NCBI RefSeq assembly: GCF_022965805.1
Contig: NC_133101.1
Location: forward strand, 46,580,342 to 46,644,341
Source: Primulina eburnea
Taxonomy: Eukaryota; Streptophyta; Magnoliopsida; Lamiales; Gesneriaceae
Length of the DNA: 64,000 bases
Direction: 5' to 3'
The notes beneath the pieces are model-generated. The model was not told where the DNA came from and made no database searches. It worked only from the letters and a program-made list of their open reading frames with translations. The position numbers were made by a program, and so were the translations under genes. Shown one piece after another: positions 1 through 11,481 of this stretch (position 1 is its first letter; the number at the start of each line of letters is the position of its first letter).

Positions 1-483
1 GAACATGCTCGAGGAAGCTTATTCGAAGACCTCTTGCTAGGGCGGTCAAAATATACCGCCCTAGCGAGAAGCGAGATTGAGAAAGATTTGTTTCCAAATT
101 TCTAGGGACTCTATCCTACACTAAAACCTAAGACACGAGATCAACAGCCGTTTTTTATCTTTTGTCAGACTTTTATCATATTTTCATCACTTTTTCTTGG
201 AGAGGAGGCTAGGAGCAAAGGAGATTTCGAAGACCTCGAGATTTCCACGCGTCGTGGCCGTCATCCATCGTCATCTTTAGTATTTTCATTATTCAGTATT
301 TTATTTCTTACATTGATATGTTGGTTTTTATCATGAATTTCAGTAGCTAAACTCTAGATTTGTTGGGATTTGAGGGGATCCTACCCCGTACTCGGTGTTT
401 AACATTATTTCTCGATGTTTTATTAGTGATTTGTTTATGCTATTGTTCGTTCTTGTTTCAATTGAAGCCTAGCTAACTTCCTT
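1..483 (+). repeat. ATH1 5' LTR remnant with deleted 3' part
   Basis: Bases 1-483 match 17009-17491 of the 3' LTR with only scattered differences. The match stops abruptly: the 3' LTR continues for another 632 bp to 18123, while here the sequence jumps straight to the primer binding site. The last third of the LTR plus the usual spacer before the PBS have been lost. Confidence 0.88.
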
Positions 484-501
484 TGGCGCCGTTGCCGGGG
501 A
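484..501 (+). other. ATH1 primer binding site (tRNA-Asp)
   Basis: TGGCGCCGTTGCCGGGGA is complementary to the 3' end of plant tRNA-Asp(GUC), the usual Athila primer. It is intact although the adjoining LTR end is missing. Confidence 0.9.
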
Positions 502-604
502 CGTTTGATTCACAGATTTTTATTTTTCATTTAAATTCTTTAGTATTATTTATTTTATTGTTATTTGATACTCTCATTGTGTTGCAGATTTTTTCTTGTG
601 GTGC

Positions 605-1351
605 ATGCGAAGATCACTCGAGTGTAAGCTTGAGCCTTTTGATCCCGAGATCGAACGCACAGCTAGACATAGACTACAGCAGCAAAGAGCGAAGGAAATA
701 ATGGAAGGCGATCAACAAAGAGAGGAGCCAAGGCGTATACCGATGTTGGATTATGCACAGCCGTCTCTTGATGGAGCACGTCCAAGCATCGTAAGACCAG
801 TCATCCGAGTTAATCAGTTTGAGATCAAGCCAGCTATCATTCAGATGATTCAGAACACTGTCCAATTTGGGGGAAGTGCACTTGACGACCCTAATTCTCA
901 TATAGCTGACTTTCTTGAAATTTGTGATACTTTTAAGTTTAGTGGCGTGTCTGATGATGCTGTTCGTTTGCGTTTATTTCCATTTTCACTGAGAGATAAA
1001 GCTAAGTCGTGGTTAAACTGTTTGCCTGTAGGGTCTATTACTACATGGGAGGATATGGCAAAGGCATTCCTGATCAAGTACTTTCCTCCGTCGAAGACTA
1101 TGAAGCTCAGAGCCGACATTACTACTTTTGATCAATATGAGCAAGAGTCACTTTACGAGGCATGGGAGCGCTACAAGGACTTGTTGAGGAGATGTCCACA
1201 CCATGAGCTGCCTCTTGGGTTAGTTGTTCAAACTTTCTACTACGGTCTGCTTACTCCTAACCGTACTATGATAGATGCTGCTGCCTGTGGTAACTTACTG
1301 AGAAAAACGGCTGAGGAAGGATATGAGTTATTGGAGGAGATGGCTGCGTAG
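605..1351 (+). pseudogene. ATH1 gag, N-terminal and capsid part
   Basis: Structural Gag protein that forms cytoplasmic virus-like particles. The frame can start at ATG 596 or 605. I prefer 605 because the MRRSLE start is the part with counterparts in ATH2 and ATH3. The core (ADFLEIC, then KSWLNCLP, then AFLIKYFPPSKT) is the Athila retrotransposon gag domain. The frame ends at a TAG made by a 2-nt deletion near 1346: ATH2 has an extra AGT-containing codon here. Coding resumes in another frame as the next entry. The sequence just upstream (585-592) ends in TGCAG, resembling a 3' splice site. Confidence 0.88.
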
Positions 1352-2255
1352 CTATCATCCTCAGTCTGATAGGCAGAGACGAGGTGCTGGAGTTAATCAA
1401 GTTAATGATTTGTCGGCGGTTTCAGCACAGTTAGAGGCTTTGAATAGAAAGATTGATGGGATGAGCATGAGTGGGTCGGCTATGCGTCTGCAAGAAATTT
1501 TTTGTGATAAGTGTCGGGGTGAGCATGATGTGCAGGATTGCCAGGATGGCAATCCATTTTATGTGCCTGAGGGAGCACCGGTAAAACAAGTGGGATTCCA
1601 GAACCGTCCTAGAAATGACCCTTACTCGAACACATATAATCCGGGATGGAGGAATCACCCAAAATTTTCATGGGGAGGTCAAAACAACCAAAATCGCCAA
1701 CAAAGAGGTCCACCATATGGGATGCACCAAGGATTCAAGCCAGAACCGTCTCGGGAGGAGAAGTCCAATTTAGAGCAAATGATGACTAAATTTATTTCTG
1801 CAACAGAGACGAGATTTCAGAACCAAGATGCATCCATAAAGGGGTTAGAGAATCAAATTGGACAATTGGCTAAGTTGATTGCTAATAGGGAGCAAGGAGC
1901 TTTGCCAAGCAACACGGAAACTAACCCAAGAGAACATGTGAAGGTAGTGGAATTGCGTAGTGGAAAAGCACTCGAGTCTAATGAGGAAAAGACCAAGCAC
2001 GGTGAGGATGAGGTGGAAAATCGAGGAGGTAAGTCTTCTAACTCTACATCTACACCTATTGCACAGAATAAAATTGTTATCCCTCCACCTTTTCCTGCAG
2101 CAATGAAGAAAGCTAAATTAGATGCACAATTTGGTAAATTTCTTGAGATATTTAAAAAATTGCATATTAACATTTCTTTTGCTGATGCTTTATTGAATAT
2201 GCCAAGTTATGCAAAATTCTTGAAAGATATCTTAGCAAATAAGCGGAAGCTATAA
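1352..2255 (+). pseudogene. ATH1 gag, nucleocapsid and linker part
   Basis: Continuation of gag after the frameshift, in the frame that opens at 1323. It carries a zinc knuckle of the form C-x2-C-x3-H-x4-C (CDKC, then H, then C) for RNA binding. A Gly/Asn/Gln-rich basic stretch and a charged linker to protease follow. The frame closes at TAA 2253-2255, where ATH3 has a Glu codon, so this stop is a mutation and gag and protease were originally one frame. Confidence 0.85.
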
Positions 2256-2261
2256 GATCAT

Positions 2262-3178
2262 ATGACGGTGAATTTGACCGAATATTGCTCCGCTTTAGTT
2301 CAAAACAAGATGCCTCCTAAGCAAAAAGATCCAGGGAGTTTCTCTATACCTTGCATTATTGGTGACATTAATTTTCATAAAGCTCTATGTGATCTTGGTG
2401 CGAGTATTAATCTGATGCCTTTTTTTGTGTTTAGGAGACTGGGATTAGGTGAACCCAAGCCAACAAGGATGTCGTTGCAGCTGGCTGACAGATCTGTCAA
2501 GTATCCAAGTGGGATTATCGAAGATGTTTTGGTGAAAGTGGATAAGTTCATTTTTCCTGCAGATTTTGTGATACTTGACATGGAAGAAGATTTAGAGATG
2601 CCTTTAATCCTAGGGAGACCGTTTCTGGCTACAGGGAAAGCGCTGATTGATGTTGAAGAGGGGAAATTGAGACTGAGAGTTGGAGAAGAAGAAATTATTT
2701 TTGATGTCTTTAATACTCTCAAGCACACAATGCACAATGATAGCTGTTTTCGTATTGATGTCATGGATTCTCTCGTTTGTGACTTTATGCAGGATGGATT
2801 GAAAGAACCATTGGAGGCCACTCTCACTACTGAAAAGCAGGAGGACGAGCTAGACGAGGAAAAGATGGAGATGGTAGCTCACTTGAATGCCATTCCACCT
2901 TGGAGAAAGCAAGTGAGGCTTAGACTAGAGGAATTGGGAGACAGAAAATATTTAATGCCTCAAAAGTCAAGCCTAGAGGAGCCACCTACTTTGGAGCTCA
3001 AACCACTACCTCCACATCTCAAGTACGTATATTTAGGAGAAAATAATAAATTACCTGTTATTATTTCCTCTTCTTTGACAGATGATATGGAGAGTAAGCT
3101 CTTGGGAGTCCTTAAGGAGCATAAAGGAGCATTCGCTTGGAAGGTTTCGGACATGAAAGGGATAAGTCCTTCGATCTG
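2262..3178 (+). pseudogene. ATH1 protease and start of RT, cut by TEK1
   Basis: Aspartic protease that matures the polyprotein. The catalytic motif reads LCDLGASINLMP; DLGA in place of DTGA or DSGA is usual for Athila. The later flap and ILGRPFL region is present. A linker follows and then the beginning of RT (GISPSIC), where coding stops because TEK1 is inserted after base 3178. RT resumes at 11482. Confidence 0.88.
3174..3178 (+). other. Target site duplication of TEK1, left copy (ATCTG)
   Basis: ATCTG occurs at 3174-3178 and again at 11477-11481, directly flanking TG...CA LTR ends. Removing 3179-11481 restores an Athila RT reading frame matching ATH3 around 56601. Confidence 0.93.
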
Positions 3179-4904
3179 TGTGAGGACCCTGACGCTAATC
3201 AAGTTCTTAATCATCATTGGGACTAATTAATCAATTAAAAACAGGGTCTAAATTTTATTTATTTTTTAAATGCGGAACGTAGTGAAATCAACTCATATAC
3301 ATATCAGTATAAAATAAAGTACAAATCCTGTACCACATACATTTATTCAACTAAGGTTTAAACAGCTAATATCAAGTGTCCAACCCTATCTCTAATCCAA
3401 GTTCGAAGTCTCCACTCTATCACGATCTCTCCTCATCTCCCGGACCCTGATCATGTCCCACCTGTTGTCAGGTATACATATAGACAAGACAACAGCCGGA
3501 TAACTCCGGTGAGAATAAATCCCAGTATAAATCAACAAAACATGCAATCATATAAACAAATATAAAGCATGTAATCAGGTAACAGTAATATGTATCAAAA
3601 TCTGAAACATAATTACAATTCTACAATTCATACTAGACTCAATCCTAGTCTAGGGATCCCGGTTTCCAAATGTGGTGTTCCTATATCGAATTCCGTAATA
3701 GAAGGAACTCTGTTCCTATTACTCGATATAACCAAATATGGTGTTCCTATATCGAATTCCGTAATAGAAGAATTCCAATCCTAATTACTCGATATAACCA
3801 ACATCCGGTGTCCTGACCTATCCGTCATGGACTGTAGCTCTATCGCTAATATCATTATCTTGAGACATCGTGCAATGTTCCCGTGGCGATTCCACCACTA
3901 TCAGGAACTTCTGTCACAAGATTACTCATCTGTTACCTGCTATCTATAATTCAAGAAAACAAGTAAATCAGTCAAATCAATGCAAATATCAATGCAATAA
4001 CGTACAGTATGTGATTTAGGGAAACTCAAGTCTAATCCGACTCAAGTCGATCTCCCAATACCACATTGACTTATACCTTCCGTTTGTAGTCACGGTCTGA
4101 AGCAATCTCAGTTCTAAACTCAAGACTGTCTTTGTAAATCTGAAATGACATATTGAGAATCACAATATCAATGTTCTAATCTCAATTCAATACTGAATCT
4201 GGTTAATCTGGATTTAATTCAAAATCAACGATATAACGGTACAATTTCAATATCCCCGTCAATACCATATTCCCAGATATCAATTACAAATCATAACCCA
4301 TATCCATTACAATCCGTAATCAGTCCGTAAGCCAAATATATTCGGCTTCCAATCAATATAATCAGAAAATCATAACAATTCCAGAATCACTCCGTTTTCT
4401 GATCTGACTTCGATTCTACGGTATCTAACATGTCAAGAACACCATACTCGAATTATATCAAATTCCTACAACATCATATTTTCAAATGATACCAGAAATC
4501 AATAAAACTTACGTCCTGTAGTAGCTATCGACGAGAGGATCTCAGAACCGTGTCCAGATTTAATTTCTAATAGACGGATCTTGTAAAAATCAAATTAGTG
4601 ACCCCAAAATGAAACTTTGAGAATGTCCCTCGCTATTCTCGGTCTTCGGCTGTTCTTCCTTGAAGGGAAATGAGATTATATATATATTAAATGCATGGTG
4701 TGACAAGTGTCAACTCAAGTGCTATTTGCACTTTAGCCCCTCAACTTTTCACTATTTGCAAATCGGCCCCTATTCAATCTTTTCGATTCAATTTCAATCC
4801 TAAATAAGTTCAAACATCTTGGAATATAATTCAACACTCCATAATTCTATAATTCAATAATCTCGGTTTAAAATAATATCATTTCTATAATCTTGGACCT
4901 TACA
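3179..4904 (-). repeat. TEK1 3' LTR
   Basis: Minus-strand LTR starting TGTAAGGTCC and ending CCTCACA, 1726 bp. It pairs with 9747-11476. It carries a TATA-like AT run (4674-4688), a duplicated block of about 65 bp (3671-3805) and the conserved two-hairpin module (3462-3509). Confidence 0.93.
3462..3509 (-). other. Two-hairpin module in TEK1 3' LTR
   Basis: On the minus strand: CCGGA-GTTA-TCCGG, immediately followed by CTGTTGTC, an 18-nt loop and GACAACAG (8 perfect pairs). The same arrangement occurs in the TEK2 and TEK3 LTRs with substitutions that keep the pairing. Confidence 0.7.
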
Positions 4905-4920
4905 ATTCTCCCCCTCTGAG
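4905..4920 (-). other. TEK1 polypurine tract
   Basis: The minus strand reads CTCAGAGGGGGAGAAT directly before the LTR start TGTAAG. This is the plus-strand DNA primer for reverse transcription. Confidence 0.9.
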
Positions 4921-5000
4921 ACATGATTTCGTCCTCGAAATCACATGCATTCCATCATATCAACAAGGAGTATATGCAGAAACTGTATAAGAAATTTACA

Positions 5001-6836
5001 TCAGTGAAATAATGCTGGGAATTCTTGTCTCATATCTGACTCAGTCTCCCAAGTAGCTTCTTCAACGCCATGACGAGTCCATTGAACTTTTACAAAAGGA
5101 ATTGTATTTGTTCTGAGCTGTTTTTCTTTACGATCGATAATCCGGATCGGCTTCTCGACATAACTCAATGTCTCATCCAGCTCGGTCTCGTCTGGCTGAA
5201 TAACTTGAGAATCATCGGGGAGATACTTCCGCAGCATAGATACATGAAAGACATCATGTATTCCTGATAATGAAGGCGGCAAGACGAGTCGATAGGCACG
5301 ATCTCCTATCTTTTCAAGAATTTCATATGGACCAACGTATCTTGGAGACAATTTCCCTTTCTTGCCAAATCTGACAACACCTCTGAAAGGAGAAATCTTC
5401 AGAAACACTCGGTCTCCTGCCTCAAATACCAACGGTCGTCGTCTGAGGTTGGCATATTTGGCTTGTCGGTCTTGAGATGCCTTCATTTTCTTTTGAATCA
5501 ATTTCACTTTCTCGGTCATATCTCTGATCATATCAGGTCCAATCTCAGGAACTTCAGAGATATCATCCCAATACAATGGGGATCTGCATTTCTTTCCATA
5601 CAACGCTTCAAATGGGGCCATCTCGATACTTGTCTGATAGCTATTGTTGTACGAAAACTCGCAAAGTGGCAATGCATCTTGCCAATTAGTGCTAAAATCA
5701 AGCACTACAGCTCTCAGCATATCTTCCAACGTCTGAATCGTCCACTCTGACTGTCCGTCAGTCTGTGGATGATATGCGGTACTCAAATGTAGCTTCGTAC
5801 CGAGAGCTTGCTGTAGACTCTGCCAGAAGTGCGAAGTAAACCGAGGATCACGGTCTGAAACAATCGACTTCGGCACTCCGTGCAGTCTAACCACTTCTCG
5901 AATATAAATATCGGCCATCTGGTCATACCTGTAGGTCATTTTGTATGGAATAAAACATGCAGATTTGGTCAATCGATCAACCACGACCCAAATCGCATCA
6001 CAACCTCTGGAGGATCTCGGTAACTGCGTCAGAAAATCCATGGAAATGTGATCCCATTTCCATTCAGGAATGGACAAACTCTGCAACAATCCTCCTGGTT
6101 TCTTTCTTTCAGCTTTCACCTGTTGGCAATTCAGACACTTGGCTACAAATTTAGTCACGTCCGATTTCATTTGTTTCCACCAATACTGTGCCTTTAAATC
6201 ATTGTACATTTTCCTGCCACCAGGATGAATGCTAAAACGACTGTTGTGCGCTTCTGACAGTATTCGCTGTCTCAAATCTGAAACATTTGGCACAACCAGA
6301 CGAATATTCACATACAAAATGCCATTTCTCACCTGATATTCCGATTGATGTCCAGCTCTGACCATTGCAATTGAATTCCGTACGTCCTGATCACTTCTCT
6401 GTGCCTCTTTGATTCTCACTATCAATGCCGGTTCAGCTCGAATCACACATAATCTCAGAGGCTGACGATCTGTTTCAAAAGTTAATCCAGATAAACAGCA
6501 GTTTTCAATCAAATTGGAAATTCCCATCGTCGATAAGGATAGTGCACCTACCTTTCGACTCAGCGCATCTGCTGCTGCATTGGATTTCCCTGGATAGTAC
6601 TTGATTTCACAATCAAAATCTTTCAGTAAATCCAACCATCTCCGCTGTCTAATATTCAGCTCTGATTGCGAAAACAGATATTTCAAGCTTTTATGATCAG
6701 AATATATTTTGAATTTCTCACCGTAGAGGTAATGTCGCCATATCTTTAAATCAAAGACTATGGCTGCCAATTCAAGATCATGAATTGGGTAACGAGATTC
6801 ATGGGGATTCAATTGTCTCGAGGCATAAGAAATCAC
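5001..6836 (-). CDS. TEK1 pol, RNase H to integrase C-terminus
   Basis: Longest open stretch of TEK1, 611 codons without a stop. It begins inside RNase H (DLELAA, then [11 protein letters not shown]). The H2C2 zinc-binding domain of integrase follows (H near [27 protein letters not shown]), then the catalytic core with its three acidic residues in HISMDFL, SDRDPRF and [11 protein letters not shown]. Next come the [10 protein letters not shown] (GPY/F) module and the Tekay-type chromodomain-like tail. This frame is separated from RT by a +1 slip in a G run near 6839. ATG 6836 is only the first Met after the slip and not a natural start. Confidence 0.9.
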   Translation of the reverse strand: MISYASRQLNPHESRYPIHDLELAAIVFDLKIWRHYLYGEKFKIYSDHKSLKYLFSQSELNIRQRRWLDLLKDFDCEIKYYPGKSNAAADALSRKVGALSLSTMGISNLIENCCLSGLTFETDRQPLRLCVIRAEPALIVRIKEAQRSDQDVRNSIAMVRAGHQSEYQVRNGILYVNIRLVVPNVSDLRQRILSEAHNSRFSIHPGGRKMYNDLKAQYWWKQMKSDVTKFVAKCLNCQQVKAERKKPGGLLQSLSIPEWKWDHISMDFLTQLPRSSRGCDAIWVVVDRLTKSACFIPYKMTYRYDQMADIYIREVVRLHGVPKSIVSDRDPRFTSHFWQSLQQALGTKLHLSTAYHPQTDGQSEWTIQTLEDMLRAVVLDFSTNWQDALPLCEFSYNNSYQTSIEMAPFEALYGKKCRSPLYWDDISEVPEIGPDMIRDMTEKVKLIQKKMKASQDRQAKYANLRRRPLVFEAGDRVFLKISPFRGVVRFGKKGKLSPRYVGPYEILEKIGDRAYRLVLPPSLSGIHDVFHVSMLRKYLPDDSQVIQPDETELDETLSYVEKPIRIIDRKEKQLRTNTIPFVKVQWTRHGVEEATWETESDMRQEFPALFH

Positions 6837-7959
6837 ATGCCCCCTGCTGCATCAAAACACAACCCAATCCTCGGTGAGATGCATCACAATAAACGACAAA
6901 GTCACCATTACCTGAAGGAATCGTCAACACAGGCGCACTGGTCAACCTCTTTTTCAATTCCAGGTAACTGGATTCACAGTCTTCTGACCAAACAAACGGA
7001 GCATTCTTCTGAGTCAACTGTGTAATCGGTTTGGCAATACTCGAAAAATCTTTAATAAATCGGCGATAATATCCTGCCAAACCCATAAAGCTGCGTATCT
7101 CTGGTACAGATGTCGGTCTCGGCCAAGAAATCACTGCCTCAACCTTACTGGGATCAACTGATATACCATCTCCGGATATAATATGACCCAGAAATATCAC
7201 CTGTTTCAACCAGAACTCGCATTTCGACAATTTAGCATACAGTTTTTCTGCCCTCAAAATTCTCAACACAGTTCTTAAGTGTTCAGCATGCTCCATCATA
7301 TCCTTTGAATAAATCAATATATCATCGATGAATATGATAACCAAATCATCCAAATATTTCTGAAAGACGCGGTTCATCAATCCCATAAATACCGCCGGTG
7401 CATTCGTCAAACCAAAAGGCATGACAATAAACTCATAATGTCCATACCTGGTTCTGAATGCTGTCTTTGAGATATCAGAGTCCCTGACTCTCAGTTGATG
7501 ATATCCAGATCTCAGATCGATCTTGGAGTACACAGATGAACCCTGCAACTGATCAAATAAATCATCGATACGAGGCAATGAATATTTATTCTTTATCGTC
7601 GCCTTATTCAGTTGCCGGTAGTCGATACAAAGTCTCATCGACCCATCTTTCTTTCTCACGAACAGTACTGGAGCACCCCAAGGAGATACACTCGGTCTGA
7701 TATACCCCTTGGCCAGTAAATCCTCCAACTGTTCTTTCAACTCTTTCAATTCGATCGGTGCCATCCTGTATGGAGCCCTAGAAATCGGAACTGTTCCTGG
7801 CATTAATTCAATGCTGAAGTCTATCTCTCGAATCGGAGGCAATCCAGGAATCTCATCTGGAAAGACATCAGCAAATTCACACACCACTGGCAAATCCGCC
7901 AATGACGGGGTCGATTTCAGTAAATCAACTGAATATACTAGGAATCCATCCGCTCCCTT
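6799..7959 (-). pseudogene. TEK1 pol, reverse transcriptase and start of RNase H
   Basis: The RT signature blocks are in order: [31 protein letters not shown], then the FIDDILIY active site with its two aspartates, GHIISGDG, and [14 protein letters not shown]. Then comes the start of RNase H ([12 protein letters not shown]). Upstream the frame is continuous with protease but interrupted by TAG 7960-7962. Downstream it runs into a shifted tail (MQQGACDF...) because five Gs stand where TEK2 and TEK3 indicate fewer, and the true RNase H continues in the frame ending at 5001. Confidence 0.9.
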
Positions 7960-8460
7960 CTACAATAATCGATTCATATTCATTGCAGATATCAGAGGAA
8001 TTCTGGCACGAGAACCATTACCATAAAATTTCCACTCCTCAGCCATCTCAGGTCTGAATCGAAATATCTTGTGGAAACAATCGACTGTAGCTCGGTACTT
8101 GGTCAACATATCGATACCGACAATACAATCAAAATCAGATAAACCAAGCACAATACAGTCTAACTCAATCGTATGCCCATCGTACTACAGTATACACGAT
8201 TTAACAGATTCTACTGATATCAAACATGTTCCTAACGGAGACGTGACAGATACTACTGCAGACAACGACTCAATAGGCAATGCACGACTCAATGCAAATC
8301 TCTCAGAAATAAAGGTATGAGATGCACCAGTATCAATCAGTACATATGTAGGATAACCAGAAATAAAACAGTTACCTGCAACTACATCGTCAGGTGCATC
8401 CTGTGCCTGCTCCTTAGTCAAAGCAAAAACTCTGGCCTGCTGTCTCGGAGGCTGGCTCAC
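7960..8460 (-). pseudogene. TEK1 protease region with two in-frame TAGs
   Basis: Aspartic protease with [12 protein letters not shown] as catalytic motif and [11 protein letters not shown] as the C-terminal block. TAG codons at 8185-8187 and 7960-7962 stand where TEK2 has Gln, each explained by one C-to-T change. Protease lies in a different frame from gag (+1), and the same relation is seen in TEK2. Confidence 0.87.
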
Positions 8461-9496
8461 TGTCTGGCCCCCTCCTGGCCTCTACTGTGACTGAGTAGGC
8501 GGTGCTTAGCTGAAAAGTATGAACGGCAGATGGTCGTCGACCTGCCTGAGCCACTGATCCCGATGACTCAGCTGCCTGCGATCCCTGGGCACTCCTCTGG
8601 GGACACACTCGAGCAAAGTGTCCTTGCTGTCCACAAATACGACAGCTGCCAATCACTCCTCGGCACTGATCTGTGGAATGCCTCCCTCCACAAGTACCAC
8701 AGTACGGTCCTGTATAGCTCTGACCCTGACTAATCTGTCTAGAGCCACTCGAACTGGACGAGCTAGTTCCTGATTTCTTGAATTGCTTCCCTCTAGCCCT
8801 CAAGAAATCCCTCTTCCTGCTACTGCTGCTGCCACCTTCAAATCGAGGAGGTGGTTGTTGTTGTCCCGATACTGGAAACACAAACGAAGCCTCTCTCTGT
8901 CTCATCAGACCTGCTTCGGCTCCCTTGGCTCTGTTCAAGGCATCGGTAAAATTGTTTGGCCTCCCGGTATTCACCAAGGTAAGGATTTCAGGATTCAGGC
9001 CATTTATGAACTGGTCCGCGACGGCCTCATCGTGTTCAGCTACGTGGGGAGCAAATCTCAACAGTGTAGAGAACTTAGCCACATAGTCCTCAATGTTTAA
9101 CTGGCCTTGTCTCAAGTTCGCAAACTCGGCTCCCTTGTCCTTCCTATAAGATACTGGAAAGAACCGTAGATAAAATTCAGACTTAAACACATTCCAGGTA
9201 ATGGCCGTACCTCGTTGTTCCAATGCCCGTTTCGTCGTAATCCACCAGTGTTTAGCAACGTCATGTAGTTGGTGTCCTATCAGTTTCACCCTCTTTTCCT
9301 CCGTATATTCCAAAGATTCGAACATTGCTTCAATATCGTCCTACCAACTTTCACATTCCACGGAATTCTCCGTACCTTTCAAAGTCGGTGGATGAAATGA
9401 CTTAAACCTTTTCAACAGTTTCTCCATCAGTGTAGGAGTCACATCCATGGGAGGATTCGATGTACTCCCCTGTTCTGGTATTTTTCTCGGAGGCAT
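8414..9496 (-). pseudogene. TEK1 gag with one in-frame stop
   Basis: Start chosen at 9496 because MPPRKIPEQG aligns with MPPRRIPQPEQG of TEK2. The gag core reads HPPTLKGTE, then KDKGAEFANLRQGQ, then ADQFINGLNPE. A Ser-rich basic linker follows, and then the zinc knuckle [14 protein letters not shown] (C-x2-C-x4-H-x4-C). A TAG at about 9338-9340 stands where TEK2 has Leu, splitting off the first 52 codons. The C-terminus overlaps protease in another frame. Confidence 0.88.
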
Positions 9497-9729
9497 ATCT
9501 GAAATCAAAAGGATTAGCAACCCCAACCCAAAGTTCTATTTCAGTCCTCCTCCGATCATCTTACTGCTGATCTAGAATCTGCTCTGATTCGTTCTCAATA
9601 ATACATGTTGTCAAATCAAATCAGATAAACATGTATTATAAAGCAGTAAATCATGCTAGCAATCAAAACGGGAAAGAAAACACATTCTACCCCGCTCACA
9701 AATTCCTATCTCAATCTCAAGGATCTATC

Positions 9730-9741
9730 GCTCTGATACCA
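9730..9741 (-). other. TEK1 primer binding site (initiator tRNA-Met)
   Basis: The minus strand reads TGGTATCAGAGC, complementary to the 3' end of plant initiator tRNA-Met, five bases inside the 5' LTR. Confidence 0.92.
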
Positions 9742-9746
9742 CCTAT

Positions 9747-11476
9747 TGTGGGGACCCGGACGCTAATCAAGTTCTTAATCATCATTGGGACTAATTAATC
9801 AATTAAAAACAGGGTCTAAATTTTATTTTTTTTAAATGCGGAACGTAGTGAAATCAACTCATATACATATCAGTATAAAATAAAGTACAAATCCTGTACC
9901 ACATACATTAATTCAACTAAGGTTTAAACAGCTAATATCAAGTGTCCAATCCTATCTCTAATCCAAGTCCGAAGTCTCCACTCTATCACGATCTCTCCTC
10001 ATCTCCCGGACCCTGATCCTGTCCCACCTGTTGTCAGGTACACATACAGACAAGACAACAGCCGGATAACTCCGGTGAGAATAAATCCCAGTATAAATCA
10101 ATGAAACATGCAATCATATAAACAAATATAAAGCGTGTAATCAGGTAACAGTAATATGTATCAAAATCTGAAACATAATTACAATTCTGCAATTCAGACT
10201 AGACTCAATCCTAGTCTAGGGATCTCGGTTTCCAAATGTGGTGTTCCTATATCGAATTCCGTAATTGAAGGAACTCTGTTCCTATTACTCGATATAACCA
10301 AATATGGTGTTCCTATATCGAATTCCGTAATAGAAGAATTCCAATCCTAATTACTCGATATAACCAACATCCGGTGTCCTGACCTATCCGTCATGAACTG
10401 TAGCTCTATCGCTAATATCATTATCTTGAGACATCGTGAAATGTTCCCGTGGCGATTCCACCACTATCAGGAACTTCTGTCACAAGATTACTCATCTAAT
10501 ACCTGCTATCTATAATTCAAGAAAACAAGTACATCAGTCAAATCAATGCAAATATCAATGCAATAAAGTACAGTATGTGATTTAGGGAAACTCAAGTCTA
10601 ATCCGACTCAAGTCGATCTCCCAATACCACATTGACTTATACCTTCCGTTTGTAGTCACGGTCTGAAGCAATCTCAGTTCTAAACTCAAGACTGTCTTTG
10701 TAAATCTGAAATGACATATTGAGAATCACAATATCAATGTTCTATTCTCAATTCAATACTGAATCTGGTTAATCTGGATTTAATTCAAAATCAACGGTAT
10801 AACGGTACAAATTCAATATCCCCGTCAATACCATATTCCCAGATATCAATTACAAATCATAACCCATATCCATTACAATCCGTAATCAGTCCGTAAGCCA
10901 AATCTATTCGACTTCCAATCAATATAATCAGAAAATCATAACAATTCCAGAATCACTCCGTTTTCTGATCTGACTTCGATTCTACGGTGTCTAACATGTC
11001 AAGAACACCATACACGAATTATATCAAATTCCTACAACATCATATTTTCAAATGATACCAGAAATCAATAAAACTTACGTCCTGTAGTAGCTATCGACGA
11101 GAGGATCTCAGAACCATGTCCAGATTTAATTTCTGATAAACGGATCTTGTAAAAATCAAATTAGTGACCCCAAAATGAAACTTTGAGAATGTCCCTCGCT
11201 ATTCTCGGTCTTCGGCTGTTCTTCCTTGAAGGGAAATGAGATTATATATATATATATATTAAATGCATGGTGTGACAAGTGTCAACTCAAGTGCTATTTG
11301 CACTTTAGCCCCTCAACTTTTCACTATTTGCAAATCGGCCCCTATTCAATCTTTTCGATTCAATTTCAATCCTAAATAAGTTCAAACATCTTGGAATATA
11401 ATTCAACACTCCATAATTCTCTAATTCAATAATCTCGGTTTAAAATAATATCATTTTTATAATCTCGGACCTTACA
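9747..11476 (-). repeat. TEK1 5' LTR
   Basis: 1730 bp; on the minus strand it begins TGTAAGG and ends CCCCACA. A TATA-like (TA)n run at 11241-11260 is longer than in the 3' LTR. The two-hairpin module lies at 10028-10075. Unlike TEK2 and TEK3, there is no GC-rich palindrome array upstream of the TATA run. Confidence 0.93.
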
Positions 11477-11481
11477 ATCTG
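11477..11481 (+). other. Target site duplication of TEK1, right copy (ATCTG)
   Basis: Direct repeat of 3174-3178, immediately after the CA end of the TEK1 LTR. Confidence 0.93.

Larger units (their letters stand above)
3179..11476 (-). mobile_element. TEK1: complete Tekay/Del-type chromovirus (Ty3/gypsy)
   Basis: An 8298-bp element with both LTRs, PBS, PPT and gag-protease-RT-RNase H-integrase on the minus strand, flanked by the 5-bp duplication ATCTG. The integrase C-terminus ends with a [15 protein letters not shown] block, the reduced chromodomain-like tail I associate with Tekay/Del. The two LTRs differ by roughly one to two changes per 100 bases in the parts I compared, so it is younger than ATH1 but not very recent. 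Coding is broken by in-frame TAGs in gag and protease/RT and by a +1 slip in a G run. Confidence 0.93.

Noticed and set aside
2375..2827. 150-codon minus-strand ORF opposite ATH1 protease
   Set aside because: Shadow of the protease frame; the equivalent antisense frame in ATH3 is broken up.
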